A stretch of DNA of 64,000 nucleotides from Paenibacillus sp. cl123 (GCF_900101595.1 NZ_FMYY01000006.1:1-64000), one strand, 5' to 3'; counted from the stretch's first letter, positions 8,735 to 17,873 are shown. Numbers and translations: made by a program. The notes: generated from the sequence alone by a model not told the origin.

Positions 8735-9736
8735 CTACGGCTGATACTTCAACAGCGTCCCCATCGCCAGATTGGGCTGAGCGTACTGCCGGTACGCCTC
8801 CTCCGCCTGCGCGAGCGGGTAGATGCCGCTGATCAGCGGCTGCACGTTGATGCGCCCCTCGGCCAGCAGCCGGATATACTCGCGGGTGTTGCGCCCTTCG
8901 GTCCAGCGGACGAAGCCCAGCGGGTAATCGCGGTTGTCCCGTTCGTAGCCGGCGTCGTACCGGCCGGGTCCCCCGGCGCGTGAGATCAGCACCCTCGCTT
9001 CCTTGCTAAACATCTTCTCCCGCGACAGAGCTACATCGCCGTCGCCTACGATCACGATGCTGCCCCGGTCGCGAATCCAGTCCAACGACTGATTGAGCAG
9101 CGCTTCTCCAATGCCACTCGCGCACAGGAGAACGCTGTCGGCGCCGCGGCCGTCGGTCATGGCCTGCAGCTCGCGCTCCAGCAGCTCCGGGCTGTCATAG
9201 GACCGGCTTAGCCCGCTGTCCTGCATCAGCCGGACGCGGGCGGGCTGCAGGTCGAGACCGAAGGTGACATAAGAGGCCGCTTCGGCAATCTGAGCGATCA
9301 GATTGCCCAAGATGCCGAGCCCGACGATGACGGCGGACTCGCCGAACTGCAGCTGTGCGACGCGCAGCGCGTGGATGGCGATGGCGCCCAGTCCGGCGAA
9401 TGCGGCTTCCTCGGGGCGGACATGGGCCGGCACGAGAGCCGTCAGGTTGGCCGGGACGGCGAGCAGCTCGGCGTGCCGGACATACGGCCCGCCGTAGCAG
9501 GCCACCCGATCGCCAGGCTTCAGATGGACGATATCGGGGGCCGTCCGCTCGATCAGGCCGACGGCGCTGTAGCCGAGACCAACCGGAACATCCTTCGACT
9601 TCCGGGCCATAGTCAGTTCCGTACCCGGACTGATGGCTGAGTATTCGGTGCGGATCAGCACATGCCCCGCGGGCAGCTCGGGTGCTTTGATGTCAATAGT
9701 GGAGATAGCTCCCGACAGAGCGACAACAGTTTTCAT
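8735..9736 (-). CDS. MDR-family dehydrogenase, last gene of ABC operon
   Basis: A 333-residue medium-chain dehydrogenase/reductase. The GroES-like half reads VLIRTEYSAISPGTEL, where catalytic-zinc enzymes have a Cys. The canonical zinc Cys and the His-Glu pair are absent, so it is probably a non-classical member such as the BchC-like or sugar-processing MDRs. The Rossmann motif is VIVGLGILGNLIAQ near residue 139. The ATG overlaps the TGA of the upstream regulator by 4 nt, so it is translationally coupled and the last gene of the five-gene operon. It may oxidise or reduce the imported sugar derivative. Substrate unknown. Confidence 0.75.
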   Translation of the reverse strand: MKTVVALSGAISTIDIKAPELPAGHVLIRTEYSAISPGTELTMARKSKDVPVGLGYSAVGLIERTAPDIVHLKPGDRVACYGGPYVRHAELLAVPANLTALVPAHVRPEEAAFAGLGAIAIHALRVAQLQFGESAVIVGLGILGNLIAQIAEAASYVTFGLDLQPARVRLMQDSGLSRSYDSPELLERELQAMTDGRGADSVLLCASGIGEALLNQSLDWIRDRGSIVIVGDGDVALSREKMFSKEARVLISRAGGPGRYDAGYERDNRDYPLGFVRWTEGRNTREYIRLLAEGRINVQPLISGIYPLAQAEEAYRQYAQPNLAMGTLLKYQP

Positions 9737-12018
9737 GATTTCTTCCTCCCGGCAGCCGGTTGCTCCGGCTGACTGCTTTTGCGATATTCACTGGGGGCGA
9801 CCCCATAATATTTGCGGAACGTATTGGTGAATCTGGAGGAGCTGTCATAGCCAGCCAATTTGCCGATCTCGGCGACCGACAGCTCGGTGGATTTGAGCAG
9901 GTCCTTGGCATGCGATAGCCTTACCTTATTGACGTATTCGACAAAGTTGACGCCAAATGTTTTTTTGAAATAGTTCGAGAAATATTTGGGCGTCGTCTCC
10001 AGTATCCCGGCCATATGCTCCAGATGCAGATCTTCCATATAGTGCTGCTCGATATAATGCACGATGGAGGCGCGGTCCAGCTTGCTTTTCGGTACGGCGC
10101 GGCTGCAGGCTTCCGCCATGAATCGGACGGCGCGGACGAGCAGCTCCTGGATGTCCTCAGAGCTTGCCGCTGTCTGCAGCGACCTTAGAAAGTCCTGCTC
10201 CAGCGCGATGAGCTGCTTCGGCTCCAGGTCGCTGGCTTCAAGCTGCCGCAGCATCTCGTAGAAGCAGGTTTTGGCCACGGAGACGAGCTGATGGCGATGC
10301 ACGCTCCACGCTTCATTTCCCTGCACAATCTCCTCTACGATACGTAGAGCCTCCTCGGCATTTCCGATCATGACCAGCTTGGACAGCTTCTCGATCTCAT
10401 CCAGGGGCGCGTAGACCTTCCACGTCGGCCGGATGGCGAGACAGTCGATCACCGGGTCGCGGGAGTCCATGTTGCGGTAATCCAGCGCGTCGATCACCTC
10501 GCGATAAGCCTGCCGGTAATGATTCGCCTCGGAGGAATAGGAGCGGCTTACCGCAGCGTTCCACACGCCCGTATCCGTCTCCGATGCCTGGCGTTGGCCG
10601 AGCATCTCGCGCAGTCCATGAACCGCGTCTTCCCGCTGCGCCGAACGCCCGAGGCCGATTACGCCGAGACAGGTGCGTTCTCCGGTCTGCAGCATGAAGG
10701 CTTGCGGCACATGGCGCAGCAGCTCGGCCTCCAGGCTGCCGAACGTCTCATCGAGGGCTCCGGCCTCGAACTGGCCAGATTCGGCGGCAGCATGCAGCCG
10801 GAAGGCGACCAGCACAAATCGGGAGGACGCATACAGCTCAGGCACAAACTGCTGCAGTCGCTGCTCCGTTTCCCGGGCGGGTGCGCTCCCGTGAAGCGCG
10901 CTCAGAATAGCCGCCTGCCGCAACTGGGCTGAGTAAGCATCCAGCTGCGTCTTGATGGACGCATTCTCCGCTTGAATCCGCACGATGCCCGTCCGGATGC
11001 GGCCGTAATCCGCGCCATGCTCCTCCCGGCTGCCGATCAGGCGGACAATATGCCGGACCGGTTTGTACAGATACAAGCTGAGCAGGGCGGAGAGAATGGT
11101 AGCGCTGGCGATCGCGACCGCCATAATCTGGCGGTTGACTGCGGTGACGGCATCCAGATCCTTGAACTTATAAGGCGATTTATTGATATAGAGGAAGCCG
11201 TTGTAATTCGATTGAAACAGATTGTACTCATAATCTTTGTTTTTCACTGTGGTTTCCGTACTACCGGCCCCGGGGTTCAGCTCCCGGAGCATGTCGACGA
11301 TGTCCCAGGATTTGTCCGTATTAAGGATGATGTTGCGGTTGTCGTCCATTACGATGAGCGACGTGCCCTGCATCATGGCATCCTGATTAACATGCCGCAG
11401 AAGCTTGTCGGCGTTCAGCAGCACGAGAATATTCAGGCTCGAGGATTCGTTATTCGCTACGACCGGAATCAGCCTGCGCTGGATGGTGTCAGAGCCGATG
11501 GTTCGCGTATAATCCTGGCTGGGCAGCACGCGCAGCGGATGCTTGGCGGCCGTAAGCGACTGCCAGTAGTCGACCGTGTAGGTCGGATGAACATACTGCT
11601 GACGGAACAGCTCACGGAAGTCGATGGTACCGGCAGGCGTGACGACCAGATTGGAGCCCCGATGATGGACGATAACATCTTCGATATAATCGATAGGAGG
11701 AATCAAGGACAGCAAATATTTATGAATCATATAAGCGTCGTGCATATCGACTCCGCCGTCCGCTGTGGACTCCCAGGCATTATACGGAAGCATCTGGATC
11801 GCGGCGTTCAGATTATAGATTTCCTTGAAGCTTTCGTCGAATTTGCCGATCATGTTTTTCATGACCAGCTTGTTGTTCTGGCTGACCTGATCGTATACGC
11901 CGTTGATCGAGTTTTTGTACACCATATAATTCGATACGAACATGAGCAAAGCGACTAGCAGCAGGGCAAGGAAAATTTGCAGCAGCCCCGTGTTGACTAT
12001 CTTTCTGATGCGTCTCAA
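9733..12018 (-). CDS. Membrane sensor AraC-family regulator
   Basis: A 761-residue transmembrane regulator. TM1 lies near residues 12-32, an extracellular cache-like sensor spans about 35-290, TM2 near 295-317 (AVAIASATILSALLSLYLY), then a cytoplasmic linker and a C-terminal pair of AraC helix-turn-helix motifs (about 655-755, with FSNYFKKTFGVNFVEYVNKVRL and VAEIGKLAGYDSSSRFTNTFRKYYG). Such proteins directly couple an outside ligand to transcription and are common beside carbohydrate ABC systems in Paenibacillus. The TTG start has GGGGTGGGG upstream. It lies between the permeases and the MDR gene and probably activates this operon. Confidence 0.88.
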   Translation of the reverse strand: MRRIRKIVNTGLLQIFLALLLVALLMFVSNYMVYKNSINGVYDQVSQNNKLVMKNMIGKFDESFKEIYNLNAAIQMLPYNAWESTADGGVDMHDAYMIHKYLLSLIPPIDYIEDVIVHHRGSNLVVTPAGTIDFRELFRQQYVHPTYTVDYWQSLTAAKHPLRVLPSQDYTRTIGSDTIQRRLIPVVANNESSSLNILVLLNADKLLRHVNQDAMMQGTSLIVMDDNRNIILNTDKSWDIVDMLRELNPGAGSTETTVKNKDYEYNLFQSNYNGFLYINKSPYKFKDLDAVTAVNRQIMAVAIASATILSALLSLYLYKPVRHIVRLIGSREEHGADYGRIRTGIVRIQAENASIKTQLDAYSAQLRQAAILSALHGSAPARETEQRLQQFVPELYASSRFVLVAFRLHAAAESGQFEAGALDETFGSLEAELLRHVPQAFMLQTGERTCLGVIGLGRSAQREDAVHGLREMLGQRQASETDTGVWNAAVSRSYSSEANHYRQAYREVIDALDYRNMDSRDPVIDCLAIRPTWKVYAPLDEIEKLSKLVMIGNAEEALRIVEEIVQGNEAWSVHRHQLVSVAKTCFYEMLRQLEASDLEPKQLIALEQDFLRSLQTAASSEDIQELLVRAVRFMAEACSRAVPKSKLDRASIVHYIEQHYMEDLHLEHMAGILETTPKYFSNYFKKTFGVNFVEYVNKVRLSHAKDLLKSTELSVAEIGKLAGYDSSSRFTNTFRKYYGVAPSEYRKSSQPEQPAAGRKKS

Positions 12019-12087
12019 AGCCCCACCCCCGTCGGGACTACGAAGAATTTCCCGGTTGTCACTTTTCTATATTCGACAGCCGGGACA

Positions 12088-12963
12088 TTACCCCTTCTCG
12101 GAGCCAAGCATGATGCCTTTGGCAAAATATCGCTGAGCGAACGGATAGATCAGCAGAACCGGAATCATGGAGATGAAGATGGTTGCATTTTTGAGCGCTT
12201 GAGGGGTGAGATTAGCCTGCTGCGCCACTCCGGTTTCCTTGGACGTATCGAAGATCAGCATATCGCGGAGCACCACCTGAAGCGGGTACAGATTGTTGTC
12301 GTTCAAGTAAATCATCGGGATGAAGAAGCTGTTCCAGTGTCCCATGAAATAAAACAGGCCGATGGAGGCGAGAGCCGGCTTCGACAACGGAATCATGATA
12401 TTGAACAAAATGCGGTATTCGGAAGCGCCGTCGATAACAGCCGATTCGCGGAGCGAGCCGGACATCGATTCATAGAAGCTTTTGAGAATGAGCAGCTCGA
12501 CCGTCCAGATCGCATTGGGCAGCACGATCGCCCAGATGGAATCGATCAGATGCAGCTTCTGCACGATGAGGTAGGTCGGGATAATGCCGCCGGTCAAGAA
12601 CATCGTAAGCACGATCGCGATCATGAAATATTTACGCCCGAAGAAGCCCGGCCGGCTCAGCGGGTATGCGGCAACCGCCGTCATCAGCAGGTTGATGGCC
12701 GTTCCCACGGTCGTGTACAAAATCGTGTTCCCGTATGCCCGGGGGATGCGGGGATTCTCGAGAATTTGCTTATAAGCCTCCAGATTGAAGCCCTTGGGCC
12801 ACAGCACGACCTGATTTTGCACGATATAGGCCGTTTCGCTGAAGGATACCGCCACGATATAGACGACCGGGTAGATGGTAGCGATCGCCACGATACCGAG
12901 CAAGACGGCGAGGATCGCGTCGAAGAACGTAAAGCGTTTGTGTAGCGGGCTGGATTTTACCAT
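12088..12963 (-). CDS. Carbohydrate ABC transporter permease (LplC/YtcP type)
   Basis: A 291-residue inner-membrane permease with six predicted TM segments and the cytoplasmic EAA-type loop (ESMSGSLRESAVIDGASEYRILFNIMIPLSKPAL, about residues 165-198) that docks the ATPase. It pairs with the permease just upstream, with which it overlaps by 7 nt. Ribosome site GGAGGG. No ATP-binding protein gene is present; these importers usually share an MsmX-type ATPase encoded elsewhere. The substrate is probably an oligosaccharide. Confidence 0.88.
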   Translation of the reverse strand: MVKSSPLHKRFTFFDAILAVLLGIVAIATIYPVVYIVAVSFSETAYIVQNQVVLWPKGFNLEAYKQILENPRIPRAYGNTILYTTVGTAINLLMTAVAAYPLSRPGFFGRKYFMIAIVLTMFLTGGIIPTYLIVQKLHLIDSIWAIVLPNAIWTVELLILKSFYESMSGSLRESAVIDGASEYRILFNIMIPLSKPALASIGLFYFMGHWNSFFIPMIYLNDNNLYPLQVVLRDMLIFDTSKETGVAQQANLTPQALKNATIFISMIPVLLIYPFAQRYFAKGIMLGSEKG

Positions 12964-13919
12964 AAGCCTTTCCCTCCTGCTCTCTTGCTGATCATGTTGG
13001 AGATAAGCAGCATGACTAGCGCGATCAGCGATTCGAACAAGCCGACTGCCGAGGCGTAGCTGTAGTTTGTCTCCAGCAAGCCCTTGCGGTAGACGTAGGT
13101 GGAGAACACGTCGGCCACCTCATAGGTCATCGGGTTGTACAGCAGCAGCACCTTCTCGTAGCCGATCCGGAACATAGCGCCGGACTTGATGATAAACAAG
13201 ATCAGGATAGTCGGCATAATGCTTGGAATCGTAATATAGCGCATCATATGGAACCGGTTGGCGCCGTCCACCTTGGCCGCTTCATACAGCGTTGGGTCGA
13301 TGCTGGCGATGGCAGCCAAATAAATGATGGCCTCATACCCCATATGCTGCCAAATTTCCGAGGATACGTAGATGGTGCGGAACCACTCCGGAGCGGCAAG
13401 GAAATACTTGGGCTCCATGCCAAATGCCTTCAGCACTTCATTGACAAGCCCCTGCGTAGGCGAGAGGAAGTCGATGATCATGCTGCTGACAATAACGACC
13501 GACAGAAAGGCAGGCAGATAGCTGAACGTCTGGACCGTCTTTTTGAAGCGGATAAAGCGCACCTCGTTGAGCATGACGGCGAAAATGATCGGAAACGGAA
13601 AAGCCCAGATCAAGGTAAAGAGGCCGAGCAGGAACGTATTTTTGAACAACAGCCAGAAGTCCGGGCTTTCGAAAAACTGCCGGAAGTGCTGCAATCCGAC
13701 CCACTCGCTGCCGAGGATGCCCTCGTACACGTTGTAATCCTTGAAGGCGATGATCAGGCCGTACAAAGGCCCGTAGCGGAACAGCACGTAGAAGATGATG
13801 CAGGGTATAAATAAAATCAGGAGCTGACGGTCGCGCCGGATGTGCTGCCAAACGGATGCCAGGCCCTGGCTTGGCGCGCGTTTCGGGCGGCTCGGAGCCG
13901 ACTCGGAATTCATGAGCAT
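12957..13919 (-). CDS. Carbohydrate ABC transporter permease (LplB/YteP type)
   Basis: A 320-residue permease with six predicted TM segments. The N-terminus is basic and cytoplasmic, and the EAA-like loop is present (LYEAAKVDGANRFHMMRYITIPSIMPTIL, about residues 212-240). The end of TM1 carries the FRYGPLYGLIIAFKDYN signature of the YteP/LplB family. GGAGG lies 6 nt before the ATG. It follows the solute-binding lipoprotein gene by 73 bp and overlaps the second permease gene. Together they form the membrane channel of a type I importer. Confidence 0.88.
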   Translation of the reverse strand: MLMNSESAPSRPKRAPSQGLASVWQHIRRDRQLLILFIPCIIFYVLFRYGPLYGLIIAFKDYNVYEGILGSEWVGLQHFRQFFESPDFWLLFKNTFLLGLFTLIWAFPFPIIFAVMLNEVRFIRFKKTVQTFSYLPAFLSVVIVSSMIIDFLSPTQGLVNEVLKAFGMEPKYFLAAPEWFRTIYVSSEIWQHMGYEAIIYLAAIASIDPTLYEAAKVDGANRFHMMRYITIPSIMPTILILFIIKSGAMFRIGYEKVLLLYNPMTYEVADVFSTYVYRKGLLETNYSYASAVGLFESLIALVMLLISNMISKRAGGKGLW

Positions 13920-13992
13920 GATTCTCCTCCTCTTATGAGCCAGACAGCCGGGCTAAGGGCCCGGCTGCCGCCGATCATGATGTATGCTGAGA

Positions 13993-15597
13993 CTATTTGG
14001 CTTCGTTGTAACGCTGTTGAGCGGCGTTGTACGCGTCGATGAACTTCTGAGCGCCCATCTTCTCGGCGGTTTGCAGCCACTCGTTCCATTGGGCATCGCC
14101 GAATTCTTTTTTCATGACATACTTGGTACTGAATTCGTTGGCGGCTTTGTCAATGGCGGTGCGCAGCTCGGCCAGCGTCTTCGTCTCGGCGTCCGTGAAC
14201 TTCAGTTCGGGATCGGCCGGCTCGAATTTGTTGTTCTTCACGATTTTGTCCTGAGCTTCTTGTTCCTTCTCGGAGAACTTGTAGTAAACGCTGCGCTTGT
14301 CAGGGCGGAAGTACATGCCTTCAAGCCACATGCCGTACTTCGTCTCCAGCGCCTTGAGGTCGACGATCGGCGCATCCTTCAGCTCCGGATAGACAAGCTT
14401 GCCGTTCTCCAGGGTGTACGTCTCGCCCTCGATACCCATCGTGATCAGCGAGGAGCCGGACGGACTGGTCAAGTAGTCAAGCAGCTTCAGCGCGATTTCC
14501 TTGTTGGCGCCGTTCGAGACGACGTTGCCGAAGTTGCTGATCTTAGGCAAGCTGCGGACGTTGCCTGTCGGACCTACAGGGTTGGCATAACGCAGGTTGT
14601 ACTCCGGATTCTGCGACTTCACTTGATTGGCGAAGGCATCCAGCCGCCCGATCCAGTCAAAGGTGACGAAGGACTTGTTGTTTGTCGTCATTTTGGCTGT
14701 CCAGGAAGCGTCCGTGTCGGTGATAAACTCAGGGTCCAGCAGTCCTTCGGCGTAAAGCTTCTTCATAAAGTCGAGCTGATCCTTGAACTCAGGCTGCGTA
14801 TAGGCGAGCTTCCACGTTTTGGCCTTCTCGTCGTAATAAGCCGGGTAGCCGGTGCCGCCTGTTCCCCAGCCGTACGCCCAATCGCGGAAAATATTTTCCT
14901 TGGTTTTGGAGGCGTATGGATAAGATTGCGGGTAAGCTTCCTTCAGCTTCTTCAGCGCCTGGTAGAACTCCTCCGTGTTGGTCCATTCCTTGATGCCGTG
15001 CTTGTCGAAGATGTCCTTGCGGTACAGGAAGCCGTGGTTGACATCACGGTTCAATCCGTAGATCGGCCAGATGTACATGTTGTTCTTCTCATCCGACCAG
15101 GATTTCATCACCCAGTTGTTCTCGGCTGTATCGACATACAGCTTCTTGAAGTTCGGCAGTTTATCGAGGTAATTATTAATGGGAGCAAGTGCCCCTTGAG
15201 CGCCCATCTTGTTGATCTCCGCGACAGTCAGTCCGTGGAACAGATCCGGCAGCTTGCCGGAGGCGACGACGACCTTCAGCTTGTCCTTGAACGTTTGCGA
15301 GGAGTATGCCTGAATATCCAGCTTGATTCCTGTCCGCTTCTCAATTTCCTTGACGACCATGGAGTCGGGCAGCTTCGCATTATCGCTCACCAGCATCCAG
15401 GTCAGCGTCGTCGGCTTGTCGACGATCGGCAGCTTCAGTCCGCCGGTGTCTCCGTAATTTGCCTGCGCGGCAGGTGCGGCGGGCGTCGGGGTTGCGGGTG
15501 TATTCGTTGTCTCTTTGCTTCCACCGCTGCAGCCTCCTACGACGACAGATAGAGCAGTTAGAGCGAGCAGTGCTGGTTTGACCATCCCTTGATTCAT
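13993..15597 (-). CDS. Extracellular solute-binding lipoprotein (LplA/YtcQ type)
   Basis: A 534-residue family 1 binding protein. A signal peptide runs into a lipobox (SVVVGGC, lipidated Cys near 23), followed by a Ser/Thr/Pro/Ala-rich linker to about residue 47. The mature domain has motifs of the large LplA-type receptors (NPEYNLRYANPVGP, EIALKLLDYLTSPSGSSLITMGIEG). It is the first gene of the leftward five-gene operon and is preceded by GGGAGG. It captures the sugar on the outer face of the membrane. The promoter 70 bp upstream has a cre-like element between -35 and -10, so it should be repressed on preferred carbon sources. Confidence 0.9.
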   Translation of the reverse strand: MNQGMVKPALLALTALSVVVGGCSGGSKETTNTPATPTPAAPAAQANYGDTGGLKLPIVDKPTTLTWMLVSDNAKLPDSMVVKEIEKRTGIKLDIQAYSSQTFKDKLKVVVASGKLPDLFHGLTVAEINKMGAQGALAPINNYLDKLPNFKKLYVDTAENNWVMKSWSDEKNNMYIWPIYGLNRDVNHGFLYRKDIFDKHGIKEWTNTEEFYQALKKLKEAYPQSYPYASKTKENIFRDWAYGWGTGGTGYPAYYDEKAKTWKLAYTQPEFKDQLDFMKKLYAEGLLDPEFITDTDASWTAKMTTNNKSFVTFDWIGRLDAFANQVKSQNPEYNLRYANPVGPTGNVRSLPKISNFGNVVSNGANKEIALKLLDYLTSPSGSSLITMGIEGETYTLENGKLVYPELKDAPIVDLKALETKYGMWLEGMYFRPDKRSVYYKFSEKEQEAQDKIVKNNKFEPADPELKFTDAETKTLAELRTAIDKAANEFSTKYVMKKEFGDAQWNEWLQTAEKMGAQKFIDAYNAAQQRYNEAK

Positions 15598-15663
15598 TCT
15601 TTTTCCTCCCTTAAGGTAAGAATGCTATTGCCTCCCCCTTGGCAGGGGGCAGGTACAAATCCG

Positions 15664-15692
15664 ATTATAGGAAACGCTTTCCCGGGGGTAAA
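15664..15692 (-). promoter_or_regulatory. SigA-type promoter with cre in the spacer
   Basis: On the minus strand a -35 TTTACC (15687-15692) and a -10 TATAAT (15664-15669) are spaced by 17 bp. The spacer holds a cre-like palindrome (15669-15682, core GAAACGCTTTC; 11 of 14 positions fit the CcpA consensus). CcpA bound there would exclude RNA polymerase. It drives the ABC/AraC/MDR operon. Confidence 0.65.
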
Positions 15693-15800
15693 CGGCGGCT
15701 TTTCCCTTGTGTGTGTTTTCTTGCCTCCGCAACCTGGAAAATGACCCACAAGCCGCGCCACGACTGGGTTAATTCGCTTGTGGAATAAATGCAAGCAGTA

Positions 15801-15832
15801 GAAAATGAGCAATTTCGCTAGGAAATTGCTCA
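15801..15832 (-). terminator. Terminator after the TrmB-type regulator
   Basis: TGAGCAATTTC (15806-15816) and GAAATTGCTCA (15822-15832) form a perfect 11-bp stem with a 5-nt loop. Read leftward it is followed by TTTTCT. A looser outer pairing (GCTTGTGG/CCACAAGC-like pieces at about 15775 and 15838) may lengthen it. It separates the regulator from the ABC operon. Confidence 0.8.
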
Positions 15833-15928
15833 CTCTGCCACAAGCATTATTCGAATATGAGATGAACGATTGACCCTGAGAAATTCATCCAATATATGGT
15901 TGGAAGCGAGCGGGTGGTATCCGGCAAG

Positions 15929-16708
15929 CTACAAATATTCCTTGTACGGACCGAGAATGCGTTCATAATCCTCTCCGTACCGTTCCGTCAGCTCCGCGCC
16001 AAAATCCTGCTCGATTCGTTCCATGATCACATCATGGTAGAAGCCGCTCTGCAGCAGCTCGGCGAGCGACGGATGATCCGTCTCCAGCACGGACAGCTTG
16101 TGGAGCTTCCCGAAGCTTCCTAGCAGCGCCGAACGGGAATCGCAGAGCAGAGAGAACTTGCGGGACTCCGCCTGGCCCCAGGCTTCGCTTCGCTTGTGCT
16201 TAAACACGTTGCGGAGTCCGGTGCGGCAGTCGCCGATCGTGATCAAGGTTACGGCGATCCCGCGATTTTCGGCCTCCAGCAGCGATTTCTCGACCCAGTA
16301 CAGGTCCTCGGCCCATATATCCGCCACAATATGCTTGTCCGCGTTGGCGGTCAATCGCCGGATCGCCATCTCGATGGCCTTGGCTCCTTGCCAGCTATAA
16401 AAAGCAGAGGACGGCCTCGGGGCGGTCTGCAGCTGCTCGGTCAGTGTCCGCGCCGTCTGGTCGAAGTCGGATTTCAGCAGACGGATAAGCTGCTCGATCG
16501 GCACTGCGTCATAGATGACGGGCTCGCTCTCCACGACCCGGCACATTCCTTTATCCGTGAGGGAACGAAGGGCGGCGTATACATTCGTGCGCGATACGGA
16601 CACCCGTTTGGCCACTTCATAGCCGGACAAGCCCTGCTCTTCGTGAAGCGTGAGATAACATCGGGCTTCAAGGTCGGACAGACCGATTCTGCGCAGCTCT
16701 TCAATCAA
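15929..16708 (-). CDS. TrmB-family transcriptional regulator
   Basis: A 259-residue protein. Residues 1-75 are the TrmB winged helix (GLSDLEARCYLTLHEEQGLSGYEVAKRVSVSRTNVYAALRSL). A short coiled linker and a PLD-like effector domain follow (IADIWAEDLYWVEKSLLEAENRGIAVTLITIG, about 125-158). Family members sense sugars and repress or activate transport and metabolic genes. The TTG start is preceded by AAGAGGTGAC. It is divergent from the prohibitin-like gene, and a palindrome covers its own -10 region, suggesting autoregulation. The target could be either neighbour. Confidence 0.82.
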   Translation of the reverse strand: MIEELRRIGLSDLEARCYLTLHEEQGLSGYEVAKRVSVSRTNVYAALRSLTDKGMCRVVESEPVIYDAVPIEQLIRLLKSDFDQTARTLTEQLQTAPRPSSAFYSWQGAKAIEMAIRRLTANADKHIVADIWAEDLYWVEKSLLEAENRGIAVTLITIGDCRTGLRNVFKHKRSEAWGQAESRKFSLLCDSRSALLGSFGKLHKLSVLETDHPSLAELLQSGFYHDVIMERIEQDFGAELTERYGEDYERILGPYKEYL

Positions 16709-16732
16709 GGAAAGTCACCTCTTGTTTTATTG

Positions 16733-16770
16733 GTATTAATAAATACTACTATATTTCCATTTGCTGTCAA
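16733..16770 (-). promoter_or_regulatory. Promoter with operator-like palindrome for the TrmB gene
   Basis: On the minus strand: -35 TTGACA (16765-16770), 16-bp spacer, -10 TAGTAT (16743-16748). The -10 overlaps GTATTAATAAATAC (16733-16746), a 5-4-5 inverted repeat. This placement is typical of an autoregulatory operator. Confidence 0.5.
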
Positions 16771-16851
16771 CAGCTTCAAGCGGCCTGAAGCCGATGAAAC
16801 GAAACCTCGTCAGCCGCGTAATAACCTAAGAAGAGAAGGAGGAGGTCGCAT

Positions 16852-17682
16852 ATGAATCCTGAAAGCGTTGTCCGGAATCAAAATCCAAATTCCAAGCAGG
16901 TATCCCGGCTCGTTGTTGGTATCGCCATCGTGTTGGTGCTCGTTATACTGGGGTTTAGGGCGTTTACAATCGTCGAAGCAGGACATCGGGGCGTCGTGCT
17001 GCAGCTCGGAGCCGTTCAACCGCAGGTGCTGGAAGAAGGGCTGCACTTCAAAATTCCGTTTGTGCAGAAGGTTATCCCTGTTGAGATTCGCGTCCAGAAG
17101 GCCGAATCCAGCCAAGTATCCGCAAGCCGGGATCTGCAGACGGTCACCACTACCCTGGCGGTGAACTATCATCTGGACGGGACGACTGTCAATAACCTGT
17201 ATCGTACGGTAGGTATGGAATACCGGGCAAGAATCGTCGACCCGGCCATCAGCGAATCGCTGAAGGCGGTAACGGCGCAGTATACGGCGGAGGACTTGAT
17301 CTCCAAGCGCTCCGAGGTCAGCTCCAAGGTAAAGGAAGCCTTGACCGCCAAGCTGGGGCTGTACAATATGGTGCTCGATGAGATCAATATTACGGAATTC
17401 AAGTTCTCCGAAGAATTCGACCGCGCTATCGAGCAGAAGCAGATCGCGGAGCAGAATGCGCTCAAGTCCAAGCTGGATCTGGAGAGAATCAAGATCGAGA
17501 AGGAACAGGAGATCACCCGTGCGGAAGCTCAGGCAGAGGCACTGCGCCTGCAGAAGCAGGAGGTCACGACGGAACTGATCGAGCTGAGGCAGATCGAAGC
17601 CCAGCTGAAGGCAATCGAGAAGTGGGACGGCAAGCTGCCGAACGTCACCGGGGGCGCAACCCCGTTCATCAATGTGCAGTAG
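16852..17682 (+). CDS. Prohibitin-like SPFH-domain membrane protein
   Basis: A 276-residue protein with one N-terminal TM helix (about 19-39) and an SPFH/band-7 domain (about 45-205: IVEAGHRGVVLQLGAVQPQVLEEGLHFKIPFVQKV). A long charged alpha-helical coiled coil follows (about 185-245). Prohibitins form ring or cage assemblies at membranes and modulate proteases or membrane microdomains. Ribosome site GGAGGAGG. It is divergent from the TrmB regulator, an unusual neighbour for a SPFH protein. Family assignment is firm; its role here is not known. Confidence 0.88.
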   Translation: MNPESVVRNQNPNSKQVSRLVVGIAIVLVLVILGFRAFTIVEAGHRGVVLQLGAVQPQVLEEGLHFKIPFVQKVIPVEIRVQKAESSQVSASRDLQTVTTTLAVNYHLDGTTVNNLYRTVGMEYRARIVDPAISESLKAVTAQYTAEDLISKRSEVSSKVKEALTAKLGLYNMVLDEINITEFKFSEEFDRAIEQKQIAEQNALKSKLDLERIKIEKEQEITRAEAQAEALRLQKQEVTTELIELRQIEAQLKAIEKWDGKLPNVTGGATPFINVQ

Positions 17683-17720
17683 TCTGCTGCCGAATACCGG
17701 GCGAATCATAGAAGAAAGAG

Positions 17721-17750
17721 AAGGGCATCCTGAAGGATGTCCTTCTTCAA
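17721..17750 (+). terminator. Terminator-like hairpin after prohibitin gene
   Basis: AAGGGCATCC (17721-17730) pairs with GGATGTCCTT (17735-17744) across a TGAA loop, with one G-T wobble, then CTTCAAGTCTT. The T-tract is weak. An outer GAAGAA/TTCTTC pairing extends the stem. Confidence 0.55.
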
Positions 17751-17814
17751 GTCTTATAAAGTATAGACGCAGACTGTACGCAGCGGAGCGGAGATTTAAC
17801 GGAAGTAAGCGATC

Positions 17815-17857
17815 CTAAGCGCACGAAATCGACAGCATGCAGTTGGTAACACGGAAC
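17815..17857. repeat. Dispersed repeat, copy A
   Basis: This intergenic segment (CTAAGCGCACGAAA..TCGACAGCATGC..GTAACACGGAA) closely matches 24610-24655 (GTAAGCGCATGAAA..ATCGACCGCATGC..GTAACGGAA). It lies between the prohibitin terminator and the DUF4385 gene. An upstream piece GTACGCAGCGGAGC (17776-17789) also recurs near 3470. These look like members of a non-coding repeat family. Confidence 0.55.
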
Positions 17858-17873
17858 CGGGAACCATGCGCCC

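Noticed and set aside
13984..15552. Long rightward frame across the LplA-type lipoprotein gene
   Set aside because: A shadow of the lipoprotein codons; no ribosome site and no recognisable protein.
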